From Massilia sp. (GTDB lineage: Bacteria > Pseudomonadota > Gammaproteobacteria > Burkholderiales > Burkholderiaceae_D): a DNA stretch of 6,540 nt. Within the stretch, counting starts at the first letter, position 1. Each line of letters opens with the position of its first letter. The notes under the pieces were generated by a model. The model saw nothing but the letters and a program-made list of their open reading frames with translations, was not told where the DNA came from and ran no database searches. The position numbers were made by a program, and so were the translations under genes. This document shows, one piece after another, positions 1-6,127 of the stretch. The stretch is from contig JAQGNM010000486.1 of assembly GCA_028291845.1 (NCBI GenBank), forward strand, positions 1 through 6,540. Direction: 5' to 3'.

Positions 1-683
1 ATGCCCTTGGCGTGTTCTTCCAGGCTCTTGGACACTTCCAGCAGCGGCGTCGGCAGCACCGACTAGCCGACGTTCTTGGCGGCGGAGTAGAACTGCCCCG
101 ACATCAGGCGCGCCAGGTAGCGGTTGAGGGCGCCCACCGGCGGCGAGATCGACATGTCGTTGTCGTTGAGGATGACCAGCAAATTCAGGTCTTCCTGCAC
201 GCCGGCGTTGTTGAGCGCCTCGAAGGCCATCCCGGCGGTCATCGAACCGTCGCCGATCACGGCGATGGCGTGACGGTGTTCGCCCTTGATCTTGGCCGCC
301 TGCGCCATGCCCAGCGCCGCCGAGATCGAGGTCGACGAGTGGGCGGTGCCGAAGGTGTCGTACTCGCTCTCGTCGCGCTTGGGGAAGCCCGACAAACCCT
401 CGAACTGGCGCAGGGTGTGCATGCGCTCGCGCCGGCCGGTGAGGATTTTATGCGAATAGGTCTGGTGGCCGACGTCCCAGACGATGCGGTCGTAGGGCGT
501 ATTGAAGACGTAATGCAGGGCGATCGACAGCTCGACCGTGCCGAGATTGGACGACAGGTGGCCACCCGTTCGCGCCACCGATTCGAGCAGGTACTGGCGC
601 AATTCGGCCGCCAGCGGCGTCAGTTGGGTGCGTGCGAGCTTACGCAGCTCGGCCGGTTGATTGATAGTCTCTAGCAAGTTCAT
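1..683 (-). CDS. dxs: 1-deoxy-D-xylulose-5-phosphate synthase, N-terminal part; in-frame TAG at codon 207; runs off left edge
   Basis: Dxs is a cytosolic thiamine-diphosphate enzyme that condenses pyruvate with glyceraldehyde 3-phosphate to DXP, the first step of the MEP isoprenoid pathway. Visible family marks are TGGHLSSN around His42, GHQ at 72-74, FGTAHSSTS around His115, and the thiamine-diphosphate/Mg motif from GDG (144-146) to NDN (173-175). The ATG at 683 directly follows the ispA stop, and a GGAAAG lies 5 nt upstream inside ispA. Full-length Dxs is about 620 residues; only the first 227 or so codons are in the window. Codon 207 is TAG (63-65), yet the frame past it still reads SVLPTPLLEVSKSLEEHAKG, as expected for the family. 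As read, the product would stop at 206 residues, lack the catalytic Glu and the transketolase C-terminal domains, and be inactive. Identity is very sure; whether the stop is real is not. Confidence 0.93.
63..65 (-). other. Premature in-frame amber codon in dxs
   Basis: The codon lies between ...AAKNVG (201-206) and SVLP... in an otherwise continuous Dxs frame. A lysine is what I recall in relatives at this place; AAG to TAG is one base change (plus-strand position 65, t to a). No frameshift is involved, since sequence on both sides is in the same frame. It may be a nonsense mutation, a pseudogene copy or a base-call error. Confidence 0.85.
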
Positions 684-1580
684 TTATGCTTTCCGCTGCA
701 CGATCAGGTCGGCCAGCTCGCGCAAGCGCCGTCCCTGTTCGCCAAATGGGATCAGCGCCTCGTGCGCCTGCCCTCTCAATGTTTGCGCCAGCGCGCGGGA
801 TGCGTCCAGGCCGAGGATCGACACGTAGGTCGGCTTGTTGGCGGCGGCGTCCTTGCCGGCGGTTTTGCCCAAGGTGGCCGAGTCGGCCGTCGCATCGAGC
901 ACATCGTCGACCACCTGGAAGGCCAGGCCGACGGCGTTCGAATAGGTCGCCAGCGCCGCTTGTTCGGTATCGGCGATGTCGCGCCCGGCCAGCGCGCCCA
1001 GCATCACCGAGGCCTTCAGCAGCGCACCGGTTTTCAGTTGGTGCATGCGCTCGAGCTGCGCCTGCGTCAGGCTGACGCCGACGCTGTCCAGATCGATGGC
1101 CTGACCGCCGCACATGCCGCCCGACCCGGCCGCGCCGGCCAGCACGCGCAGCATCGCCAGCAGCCGCGCCGGCGGCACGATCGGGTCGGCGGCCAGCACG
1201 TCGAACGCCTGCGCCTGCAAGGCGTCGCCCACCAGCAGGGCGGTCGCCTCGTCGTAGGCGATGTGCACGGTCGGTTTGCCGCGGCGCAGGGCGTCGTCGT
1301 CCATGCAGGGCATGTCGTCGTGCACCAGCGAGTAGGCATGAATCATTTCGACGGCGGCGGCGGCGCGCGCCAGCACATCGAGTTCGGCACCGCTGACCTG
1401 GCCGGCGGCGAACACCAGCAGCGGACGGATTCGCTTGCCACCTCCGAGCACGGTGTAGCGCATGGCCTCATGCAGGCGCGCCGGATCGGTGCCGGCGGCC
1501 GGCAAAAACCGCTCGAGCGCGTCCTCGACGTGCACCTGCACGGTCTGCATCCAGCCATCGAATGAAGCGGTCATGCTCAT
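684..1580 (-). CDS. ispA: Farnesyl diphosphate synthase (short-chain trans-polyprenyl diphosphate synthase)
   Basis: Cytosolic prenyl elongase that condenses IPP with DMAPP and then GPP to give farnesyl diphosphate, the precursor of ubiquinone side chains and undecaprenyl phosphate. The 298 residues match the usual bacterial IspA length (E. coli 299). Motifs: GGGKRIRP at 46-53, which binds IPP; the first aspartate-rich motif DDMPCMD at 88-94 with the bacterial two-residue insertion; GGQAIDL at 158-164; KTG at 183-185; and the second aspartate-rich motif DDVLD at 225-229. The ATG at 1580 overlaps the xseB stop as ATGA, which suggests translational coupling. An in-frame ATG at 1574 is an alternative start two codons in. 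The stop abuts the dxs start with no gap. Farnesyl rather than geranylgeranyl product is inferred from length and operon context. Confidence 0.95.
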   Translation of the reverse strand: MSMTASFDGWMQTVQVHVEDALERFLPAAGTDPARLHEAMRYTVLGGGKRIRPLLVFAAGQVSGAELDVLARAAAAVEMIHAYSLVHDDMPCMDDDALRRGKPTVHIAYDEATALLVGDALQAQAFDVLAADPIVPPARLLAMLRVLAGAAGSGGMCGGQAIDLDSVGVSLTQAQLERMHQLKTGALLKASVMLGALAGRDIADTEQAALATYSNAVGLAFQVVDDVLDATADSATLGKTAGKDAAANKPTYVSILGLDASRALAQTLRGQAHEALIPFGEQGRRLRELADLIVQRKA

Positions 1581-1855
1581 GCGCTGTCGCCGTCAATGGT
1601 GTCGGTGACGTTGGTGGCGAATGGTTTGAGGATGTCACCTTCGAGCACTTTCACTTGCGCCTCGACCTTTTCCAGCTGGGCGGCGCAATATTTGACCAGT
1701 TCGGCGCCGCGCGCATAGGCGGCCACCGATGCCTCCAGCGCCAGCGTGCCCGATTCCATCTGGGTCACCAGTTGCGCCAGTTCGGCCATTGCTTCTTCGA
1801 AGGAAACCGGCGCGCCGGGGCCGGCCAGCTCATCCGCTAATAATTTCTTTGCCAT
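1577..1855 (-). CDS. xseB: Exodeoxyribonuclease VII small subunit
   Basis: Small subunit of exonuclease VII, the cytosolic complex with XseA that degrades single-stranded DNA to oligonucleotides from both ends. The 92 residues fit the family (about 80). The conserved core is SFEEAMAELAQLVTQMESG at about 18-36, followed by the heptad-like AARGAELVKYCAAQLEKVEAQV-type helix up to residue 69, giving the typical two-helix hairpin. The start was placed at the ATG of MAKKLLAD (1855). The open frame extends further upstream to 2014, but that part does not resemble XseB and would make the protein far too long. The ribosome binding site is weak (AAAGCACCT before the ATG). It is the first gene of xseB-ispA-dxs, an order common in proteobacteria; xseA is not in the window. 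Confidence 0.93.
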   Translation of the reverse strand: MAKKLLADELAGPGAPVSFEEAMAELAQLVTQMESGTLALEASVAAYARGAELVKYCAAQLEKVEAQVKVLEGDILKPFATNVTDTIDGDSA

Positions 1856-1937
1856 AGGTGCTTTTTTTATGCGAACGGCCGCGCGGCGATTTGTCACATA
1901 TACGCAACTTCGCCGCCGGCAGCCTGTCCAATTCCTT

Positions 1938-1943
1938 ATTCTA
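1938..1943 (-). promoter_or_regulatory. Candidate -10 box for the xseB-ispA-dxs operon
   Basis: The minus strand reads TAGAAT here, one mismatch from the sigma-70 -10 consensus, about 80 nt upstream of the xseB ATG. The hexamer 17 bp upstream (GGTGTC) is a poor -35, so this is only a tentative call. Confidence 0.3.
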
Positions 1944-2127
1944 GAACAATCCCAGTGTTCGACACCACCGTTGGCACGCATTGACAAGGCGGCCAACACG
2001 GTCAAAGGAGGCATTTTATCGCAAGCGCCGTAACGGTCCGTGGTACGCCTGCAAAAAATTGTTGATCAATCAAGCTTTATTGCGCGCGTAACCGCATGCC
2101 GGGGAAACTGCTGTGTCCGTTAGAAGG

Positions 2128-2133
2128 TATAAT
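2128..2133 (+). promoter_or_regulatory. Candidate -10 box (TATAAT) for the Rieske-DMT-sulfurtransferase unit
   Basis: A perfect TATAAT lies about 130 nt upstream of the oxygenase ATG. The -35 position with a 17-bp spacer reads AAACTG, which is weak, so an activator may be needed. Transcription would start near 2140, leaving a leader of about 120 nt. Confidence 0.45.
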
Positions 2134-2135
2134 CG

Positions 2136-2156
2136 CCGGTTCTTTCCAAAAACCGG
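2136..2156 (+). other. Small inverted repeat at the predicted 5' end of the transcript
   Basis: CCGGTT (2136-2141) and AACCGG (2151-2156) form a 6-bp perfect stem with a 9-nt loop, immediately after the TATAAT box. It could be an operator half-site pair or a 5' mRNA hairpin. No T tract follows, so it is not an obvious terminator. Confidence 0.35.
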
Positions 2157-2262
2157 TCTCGCGCGACATTGACAGACGGTGATGGATTTCTTCTTTTGCT
2201 TTGCTCGATGCCTGCCGGTTTTTAAAAATCCGCGCTCGATGCAACTTTGATTGGGGGTTGGG

Positions 2263-3378
2263 ATGTCCGATCTGGCGACCCACGCCAAGCTGGCGCGGCC
2301 ACAAGCGCAGCTTCCGGTAGATGTGTATTTTGATGAATCGCTGCTGCAGCGCGAATTGCAAACGCTGTTTCGCGCCGGGCCGCGCTATGTCGGCCACGAA
2401 CTGATGGTGCCGAATGTCGGCGATTTCGCCACCCTTGCTGCTGAGCACGAGGGTCGCATGCTGGTACGCAACAAGGACGGCATCGAGGTGCTGTCGAACG
2501 TCTGCCGCCATCGGCAGGCCCTGATGTTCAACGGCCGTGGCAATGCGAGCAACATCGTGTGCCCGCTGCACCGCTGGACCTACGATTTAAAAGGCGAACT
2601 GATCGGTGCACCGCATTTTCCGGAAACGCCGTGCCTGAACCTGTCGAAGACCCCGCTGCAGAACTGGAACGGCTTGTTGTTTGAACAGAACGGCTACCAG
2701 GTGATGGAGCAGTTGAATAATTTGTCGGTGGCGAAGGACTTCGATTTTTCCGGCTACATGCTCGACCACGTCGAAGTGCAGACCTGTAATTACAACTGGA
2801 AAACCTTCATCGAGGTGTACCTGGAGGATTACCACGTCGAGCCCTTCCACGCCGGCCTGGGCGGCTTTGTCAGCTGCGACGATTTGCGCTGGGAATTCGG
2901 CCGCGATTACTCGGTGCAGACGGTCGGCGTCAACCGCGGCCTGGAAAAATCCGGTTCGACGATTTACCAGAAATGGCAGGAACAGGTGCTCAAGTTCCGC
3001 GGCGGCGTGCCGCCCGACAAAGGGGCAATCTGGTTCACCCTCTATCCGAACATCATGGTCGAGTGGTATCCGCACGTGCTGATCGTCTCGACCCTGTGGC
3101 CGGACGGCCCGCAAAAAACCCGCAACGTTGTGGAGTTTTATTACCCTGAAGAAATCGTGCTGTTCGAGCGCGAGTTCGTCGAGGCCGAGCGGGCCGCCTA
3201 CATGGAAACCTGCGTCGAGGATGATGAAATCGCCCTGCGCATGGACGCCGGCCGCCGCGTGCTGTTGAAGCGCGGGGTCAGCGAGAGCGGCCCCTACCAG
3301 TCGCCGATGGAAGACGGCATGCAGCACTTTCACGAGTGGTACCGCAGCAAGATCGATCTGAGCGAAGGCGGCAAGTAG
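2263..3378 (+). CDS. Rieske [2Fe-2S] aromatic ring-hydroxylating oxygenase, alpha (catalytic) subunit
   Basis: Catalytic subunit of a Rieske non-heme iron oxygenase, which uses electrons from a reductase and O2 to hydroxylate or demethylate a substrate; the substrate here is unknown. The N-terminal Rieske domain (about 35-150) has CRH at 81-83 and CPLH at 100-103, so the cluster ligands are Cys81, His83, Cys100 and His103. The C-terminal domain has NWKTFIEVYLEDYHVEPFH at 178-196, with His191 and His196 as mononuclear iron ligands; an Asp in EDDE (319-322) is the likely third ligand. At 371 residues it is shorter than classical dioxygenase alpha subunits (about 420-450) and nearer to choline monooxygenase-like or demethylase-type members. 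The ATG at 2263 is preferred over a TTG at 2251 because GGGGG lies 5 nt before it. No ferredoxin, reductase or beta subunit is nearby, so it must borrow a redox partner. Confidence 0.88.
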   Translation: MSDLATHAKLARPQAQLPVDVYFDESLLQRELQTLFRAGPRYVGHELMVPNVGDFATLAAEHEGRMLVRNKDGIEVLSNVCRHRQALMFNGRGNASNIVCPLHRWTYDLKGELIGAPHFPETPCLNLSKTPLQNWNGLLFEQNGYQVMEQLNNLSVAKDFDFSGYMLDHVEVQTCNYNWKTFIEVYLEDYHVEPFHAGLGGFVSCDDLRWEFGRDYSVQTVGVNRGLEKSGSTIYQKWQEQVLKFRGGVPPDKGAIWFTLYPNIMVEWYPHVLIVSTLWPDGPQKTRNVVEFYYPEEIVLFEREFVEAERAAYMETCVEDDEIALRMDAGRRVLLKRGVSESGPYQSPMEDGMQHFHEWYRSKIDLSEGGK

Positions 3379-4302
3379 GTGGCATCCCTGTGGATGCTGG
3401 CCGCGGCTTTCCTGTTTTCGGTAATGGGAGCCTGCGTCAAGCTGGCATCGGCCTGGTTCACGGTCGCTGAAATCGTCATGTACCGCGGGCTGGTCGGCAT
3501 CGTCATGCTGGCGGTGCTGGTGGTGCATCAGGGCGGCAGCTTGCGCACGGTGCATATGAAGGATCACCTGTGGCGCGGCCTGGTCGGCGTGGTGTCCTTG
3601 TGGATGTGGTTTTACGGCATTTCCAAACTGCCGCTGGCCACCGCCGTCACCCTCAATTACATGTCGCCGATCTGGATGGCGGCCTTTTTGTTCTGCGCCG
3701 GCTGGTGGCACGCGAAGGACCATGTCGAATGGCCTCTGGTGGTGGCGATCCTGTGCAGTTTTATCGGCGTCACCCTGGTGCTGCAGCCCGCCTTCGAAGC
3801 GAAACAGTGGCTGGGGGCGATCACCACCCTGTGCTCCGGCCTGTTTTCGGCGGCGGCGTATTTGCAGGTGAGAAAACTGTCGCTGCTGGGCGAGCCGGAA
3901 TACCGGGTAGTGTTTTATTTTGCGATCATGAATTTGCTGGCCGGCCTGGCCGGCAGCGCCACCACCGTATTTGATCCGGCCGTGGTCACCTTTCACCTGC
4001 CCGATCTGGAAGGCGCCGGCCTGCTGCTGTTGCTGGGCGCCAGCGCCACCCTGGCGCAACTGGCGATGACGCGCGCTTACGCCGTCGGCAAGACGCTGGT
4101 TGTGGCAAATTTGCAATACACCGGTATCATCTTCTCCAGCATCTGGAGCATGCTGCTGTGGGGCGACCGCTTCGACTGGCACGTGTGGCTGGGCATGGCG
4201 GTGATTCTCGGCTCCGGCCTGGCCGTGACCTATTACAATACCCGCAACACCGAGCGTGGCAAGGCGGTCGACAAGACCGACCCGATCGCCAGTGAAACCT
4301 GA
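3379..4302 (+). CDS. DMT superfamily transporter, EamA family
   Basis: Inner-membrane carrier of the drug/metabolite transporter superfamily; many relatives export amino acids or other small metabolites, but the cargo here cannot be told. The 307 residues show about ten hydrophobic segments (roughly 5-25, 29-50, 64-82, 87-108, 117-136, 144-164, 176-195, 211-231, 241-261, 267-287), arranged as two EamA repeats. The first repeat ends with the typical LPLATAVTLNYMSPIW stretch (84-99), mirrored by AVGKTLVVANLQYTGIIFS (235-253). The C-terminal tail is hydrophilic and charged. The start is the GTG at 3379, directly after the oxygenase TAG and in the same frame, with GAAGGCGG about 8 nt upstream. 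An ATG at 3394 would cut into the first membrane helix. The stop is 22 nt before the sulfurtransferase gene, so all three are probably cotranscribed. Confidence 0.88.
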   Translation: MASLWMLAAAFLFSVMGACVKLASAWFTVAEIVMYRGLVGIVMLAVLVVHQGGSLRTVHMKDHLWRGLVGVVSLWMWFYGISKLPLATAVTLNYMSPIWMAAFLFCAGWWHAKDHVEWPLVVAILCSFIGVTLVLQPAFEAKQWLGAITTLCSGLFSAAAYLQVRKLSLLGEPEYRVVFYFAIMNLLAGLAGSATTVFDPAVVTFHLPDLEGAGLLLLLGASATLAQLAMTRAYAVGKTLVVANLQYTGIIFSSIWSMLLWGDRFDWHVWLGMAVILGSGLAVTYYNTRNTERGKAVDKTDPIASET

Positions 4303-4312
4303 GGAAGCACCG

Positions 4313-4317
4313 AGGAG
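4313..4317 (+). promoter_or_regulatory. Ribosome binding site of the sulfurtransferase gene
   Basis: AGGAG lies 7 nt before the ATG at 4325 and 10 nt before a second ATG at 4328, which favours 4325 as start. It is the clearest Shine-Dalgarno sequence in the window. Confidence 0.7.
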
Positions 4318-4324
4318 ACCCTAG

Positions 4325-5161
4325 ATGATGTTCACGACCCTGATCAGCGCTGAACAATTGGCTGCACTCACCGGCGACGTGGTGATCGTCGATTGCCGGC
4401 ACGACCTGATGCTGTTGACGGCCGGACGCGCCGCCTATGACGCCGGCCACATCCCCGGCGCCGTGTTCGCCGACATGGAGATCGACCTGGCCGGCCCCAA
4501 GAGAAATGCCGCCGGCGTGTTCCAGGGCCGCCATCCCTTGCCCGCGCAGGACGATTTTATTGCCGTGCTGCGCCGCTGGGGCGTCGACGACGGCACCCAG
4601 GTGGTGGCGTACGATGCCCACGGCGGCATGTATGCGGCGCGCTTGTGGTGGATGCTGCGCTGGATCGGCCACAAGGCGGTTGCCGTGCTCGACGGCGGAC
4701 TGCCAGCCTGGCGCGGCCAATTGAGCACCGAGACGCCGCCGGCGCGCGCAGCGGGCAATATCGCGGCGCGCCCTGCGCTGGTCGAAACGGTCGATGCCGC
4801 CTCGTTGGTGGCCAACCTGTCTTCGCGCGCCCTGCAGGTGGTCGACGCCCGCGCACCGGACCGCTTTCGCGGCGAGAACGAGGTGGTCGATCCGGTCGGC
4901 GGCCATATTCCGGGAGCCGTCAACCGCTTTTTCAAGGACAATCTGGCCGCCGACGGCACCTTCAAACCGGCCGACGCACTGCGCGCCGAACTGGCGCTGG
5001 TCGGCGATCCTGCCAAGGCGGTGATGCAGTGCGGCTCGGGCGTCACCGCCTGCCACAACCTGCTGGCGCTGGAAGTGGCGGGATTGAAAGGGGCGAAATT
5101 GTATCCGGGGTCGTGGAGCGAGTGGTCGGCTGATACCTCGCGGCCGGTGCAAAAAGGTTAG
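4325..5161 (+). CDS. Sulfurtransferase of the 3-mercaptopyruvate/thiosulfate type (two rhodanese domains)
   Basis: Cytosolic sulfurtransferase moving sulfane sulfur from 3-mercaptopyruvate or thiosulfate to an acceptor such as cyanide or a thiol. The 278 residues match E. coli SseA (281). The inactive N-terminal rhodanese domain (about 5-132) has VDCRHDL at 22-28 and the linker-side LDGGLPAWRG at 122-131. The active C-terminal domain (about 155-275) has VDARAPDRFRGENE at 173-186, the loop CGSGVTA at 236-242 with catalytic Cys236, and the C-terminal signature YPGSWSEW at 260-267. The CG(S/T)GVTA loop is typical of mercaptopyruvate sulfurtransferases, while thiosulfate enzymes usually carry CRKGVTA; this is why the former is favoured. 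It is the last gene of the plus-strand unit and ends 8 nt before a nested inverted repeat that may help stop transcription. An sseA name is plausible but orthology was not tested. Confidence 0.9.
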   Translation: MMFTTLISAEQLAALTGDVVIVDCRHDLMLLTAGRAAYDAGHIPGAVFADMEIDLAGPKRNAAGVFQGRHPLPAQDDFIAVLRRWGVDDGTQVVAYDAHGGMYAARLWWMLRWIGHKAVAVLDGGLPAWRGQLSTETPPARAAGNIAARPALVETVDAASLVANLSSRALQVVDARAPDRFRGENEVVDPVGGHIPGAVNRFFKDNLAADGTFKPADALRAELALVGDPAKAVMQCGSGVTACHNLLALEVAGLKGAKLYPGSWSEWSADTSRPVQKG

Positions 5162-5169
5162 CGTGCAGT

Positions 5170-5304
5170 AGGGGGACTGGCCGGGCCGCGAATGGCACAA
5201 GCGCGCACGCGCGCAGATGCCTGTCCCATTCAGGCGAACCACCGTCATCAACCGTGGTGGCTGTCTCAGGCATGGGACAGGCACCTACCGGCGCCAGTCC
5301 CCCT
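5170..5304. repeat. Nested inverted-repeat element filling the gap between convergent genes
   Basis: Outer arms AGGGGGACTGGC (5170-5181) and GCCAGTCCCCCT (5293-5304) are perfect 12-bp reverse complements; after a 2-nt bulge the pairing goes on for CGG/CCG (5182-5184 with 5288-5290). Inner arms TGCCTGTCCCAT (5218-5229) and ATGGGACAGGCA (5272-5283) are a second perfect 12-bp pair. At the centre CCACC (5239-5243) pairs with GGTGG (5256-5260). The two 12-bp pairs nest in order, so the single strand can fold into one long interrupted stem. The left side has about 27 nt more than the right, including an alternating GCGCGC stretch. It occupies nearly the whole gap between two converging stop codons. 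A REP/BIME- or MITE-like dispersed repeat is the likeliest class; a role as transcription barrier is possible. No flanking target duplication is seen. Confidence 0.75.
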
Positions 5305-5309
5305 CTGTT

Positions 5310-6059
5310 TTAATGCCCGCGCGTTAAAACCAACACGATTACCACACCCAACCCGATCAACAACACCTGCGGTACCGATTCGCGGATCGTCGCCCGTCTC
5401 TGCATCTGCGGCATCAGATCGCTCACCGCGATATAAATAAAACCCGACGAGGCAAACACCAGCACGTAGGGAATCAGGCCGCTGGCGCGGTCGAGCGTGA
5501 AGTAGCCGAGCAGGCCGCCGGCCACTGCCAGCAGGCTGCACAATAAATTGAACACGTAAGCGCGCATGCGCGAAAAACCGGCATTGAGCAGGACGATGAA
5601 ATCGCCGATTTCTTGCGGGATTTCGTGGGCGATGATGGCCACGCCCGTCACCAGGCCCAGTTGCGGGTCAGCCAGGAAAGCGGCGGCGATCAGGATGCCG
5701 TCGGTAAAATTGTGCATGCCGTCACCGATCAGGATCATCCAGCCGGCGCGGCCCGCTTCCATGGCGTCGTGGCCGTGCGCGTGATGGTGGCCGTCGCCCT
5801 CGTGGTGGTGCGAGTGGCGCAGGATGGCCAATTTTTCAAGCACAAAAAAGCATAGCAGGCCGGCCAGCAAGGTGGCGAACAGGCTGCGCGGATCGGCTTT
5901 CGACTCGAACGCTTCCGGCAGGGCGTGCAGCAGCGAAGTCGACAACATGATGCCGACCGACAGGCTGACCATCCGTTCGACGACTTTCGACAGAAACGTA
6001 AACGAAAACACCGCCGCGGCGGTGATGCTGACGACGCCGGCAAGGGTGGTCGCCAGCAA
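5310..6059 (-). CDS. ZIP family divalent metal transporter
   Basis: Inner-membrane carrier of the ZIP family, which moves Zn2+ and sometimes Fe2+ or Mn2+ into the cytosol. It shows eight hydrophobic segments. A His-rich loop follows the third (about 81-98, RHSHHHEGDGHHHAHGHD), as is typical for ZIPs. The metal site is seen in the fourth segment, GDGMHNFTDG (112-121: His116, Asn117, Asp120), and in the fifth, HEIPQEIGD (145-153: His145, Glu146, Glu150). The only ATG/GTG/TTG start in the open frame is the TTG at 6059, giving 249 residues, but it has no ribosome binding site and would clip the first helix. Eight codons upstream, ATC at 6083 sits 6 nt after GAGG, and reading from there gives IDPVLISILLATTLAGV, a complete first helix of 257-residue protein. 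The true start is thus likely 6083, either as a rare ATC start or as a mutated or misread ATG. Metal specificity is not visible. Confidence 0.9.
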   Translation of the reverse strand: MLATTLAGVVSITAAAVFSFTFLSKVVERMVSLSVGIMLSTSLLHALPEAFESKADPRSLFATLLAGLLCFFVLEKLAILRHSHHHEGDGHHHAHGHDAMEAGRAGWMILIGDGMHNFTDGILIAAAFLADPQLGLVTGVAIIAHEIPQEIGDFIVLLNAGFSRMRAYVFNLLCSLLAVAGGLLGYFTLDRASGLIPYVLVFASSGFIYIAVSDLMPQMQRRATIRESVPQVLLIGLGVVIVLVLTRGH

Positions 6060-6089
6060 GATGGAAATGAGTACGGGATCGATTTTTAG

Positions 6090-6093
6090 CCTC
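6090..6093 (-). promoter_or_regulatory. Shine-Dalgarno GAGG pointing to an upstream ZIP start at 6083
   Basis: The minus strand reads GAGG, then CTAAAA, then ATC GAT CCC. The spacing of 6 nt suits initiation at 6083 and not at the TTG 24 nt further on. It therefore bears on which start is real. Confidence 0.45.
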
Positions 6094-6127
6094 GTGGATG
6101 CGTTCGCCGCAGTTCAGGCGAGCGGGC

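Larger units (their letters stand above)
1856..2262. other. Divergent intergenic region between xseB and the Rieske oxygenase gene
   Basis: About 407 bp with no convincing gene. It must hold the promoters of both divergent units. Notable items are a perfect TATAAT on the plus strand, a TAGAAT on the minus strand, the palindromes TTCTAGAA (1939-1946) and TTGATCAA (2062-2069), a hairpin at 2136-2156, a T-rich stretch at 2187-2203 and a 9-bp direct repeat near the oxygenase start. It is more AT-rich than the flanking genes, as expected for a regulatory region. I recognise no riboswitch or known operator. Confidence 0.6.

Noticed and set aside
63..65. Global reassignment of TAG to an amino acid to explain the dxs stop
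   Set aside because: TAG also ends the sulfurtransferase gene at its normal family length and the oxygenase before a well-placed start, so TAG acts as an ordinary stop here.
12..674. Plus-strand open frame of 220 codons opposite dxs
   Set aside because: Complement of a clearly conserved Dxs sequence; composition is that of an antisense shadow.
762..1565. Plus-strand open frame of 267 codons opposite ispA
   Set aside because: Antisense shadow of a gene with complete catalytic motifs.
1981..1986. TTGACA as a plus-strand -35 box
   Set aside because: A perfect -35 hexamer, but no -10-like sequence lies 15-19 bp downstream (AAAGGA at 17 bp).
1856..2014. Upstream extension of the xseB frame to 2014
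   Set aside because: The extra 53 residues do not resemble XseB, exceed the family length, and overlap the likely promoter region.
2587..4182. Minus-strand open frame of 531 codons opposite the oxygenase and transporter genes
   Set aside because: It is rich in Gln, His and Arg, has no recognisable domain, and lies opposite two well-supported genes; it is an antisense artefact of high-GC codon use.
4127..5284. Minus-strand open frame of 385 codons across the sulfurtransferase gene and the palindrome
   Set aside because: Low-complexity Arg/Gln/His-rich shadow of the rhodanese gene; no family likeness.
5170..5330. Integron attC site as an explanation of the nested repeat
   Set aside because: The conserved RYYYAAC and GTTRRRY core boxes are not found at the matching ends, no integrase is present, and neighbouring genes are not cassette-like.
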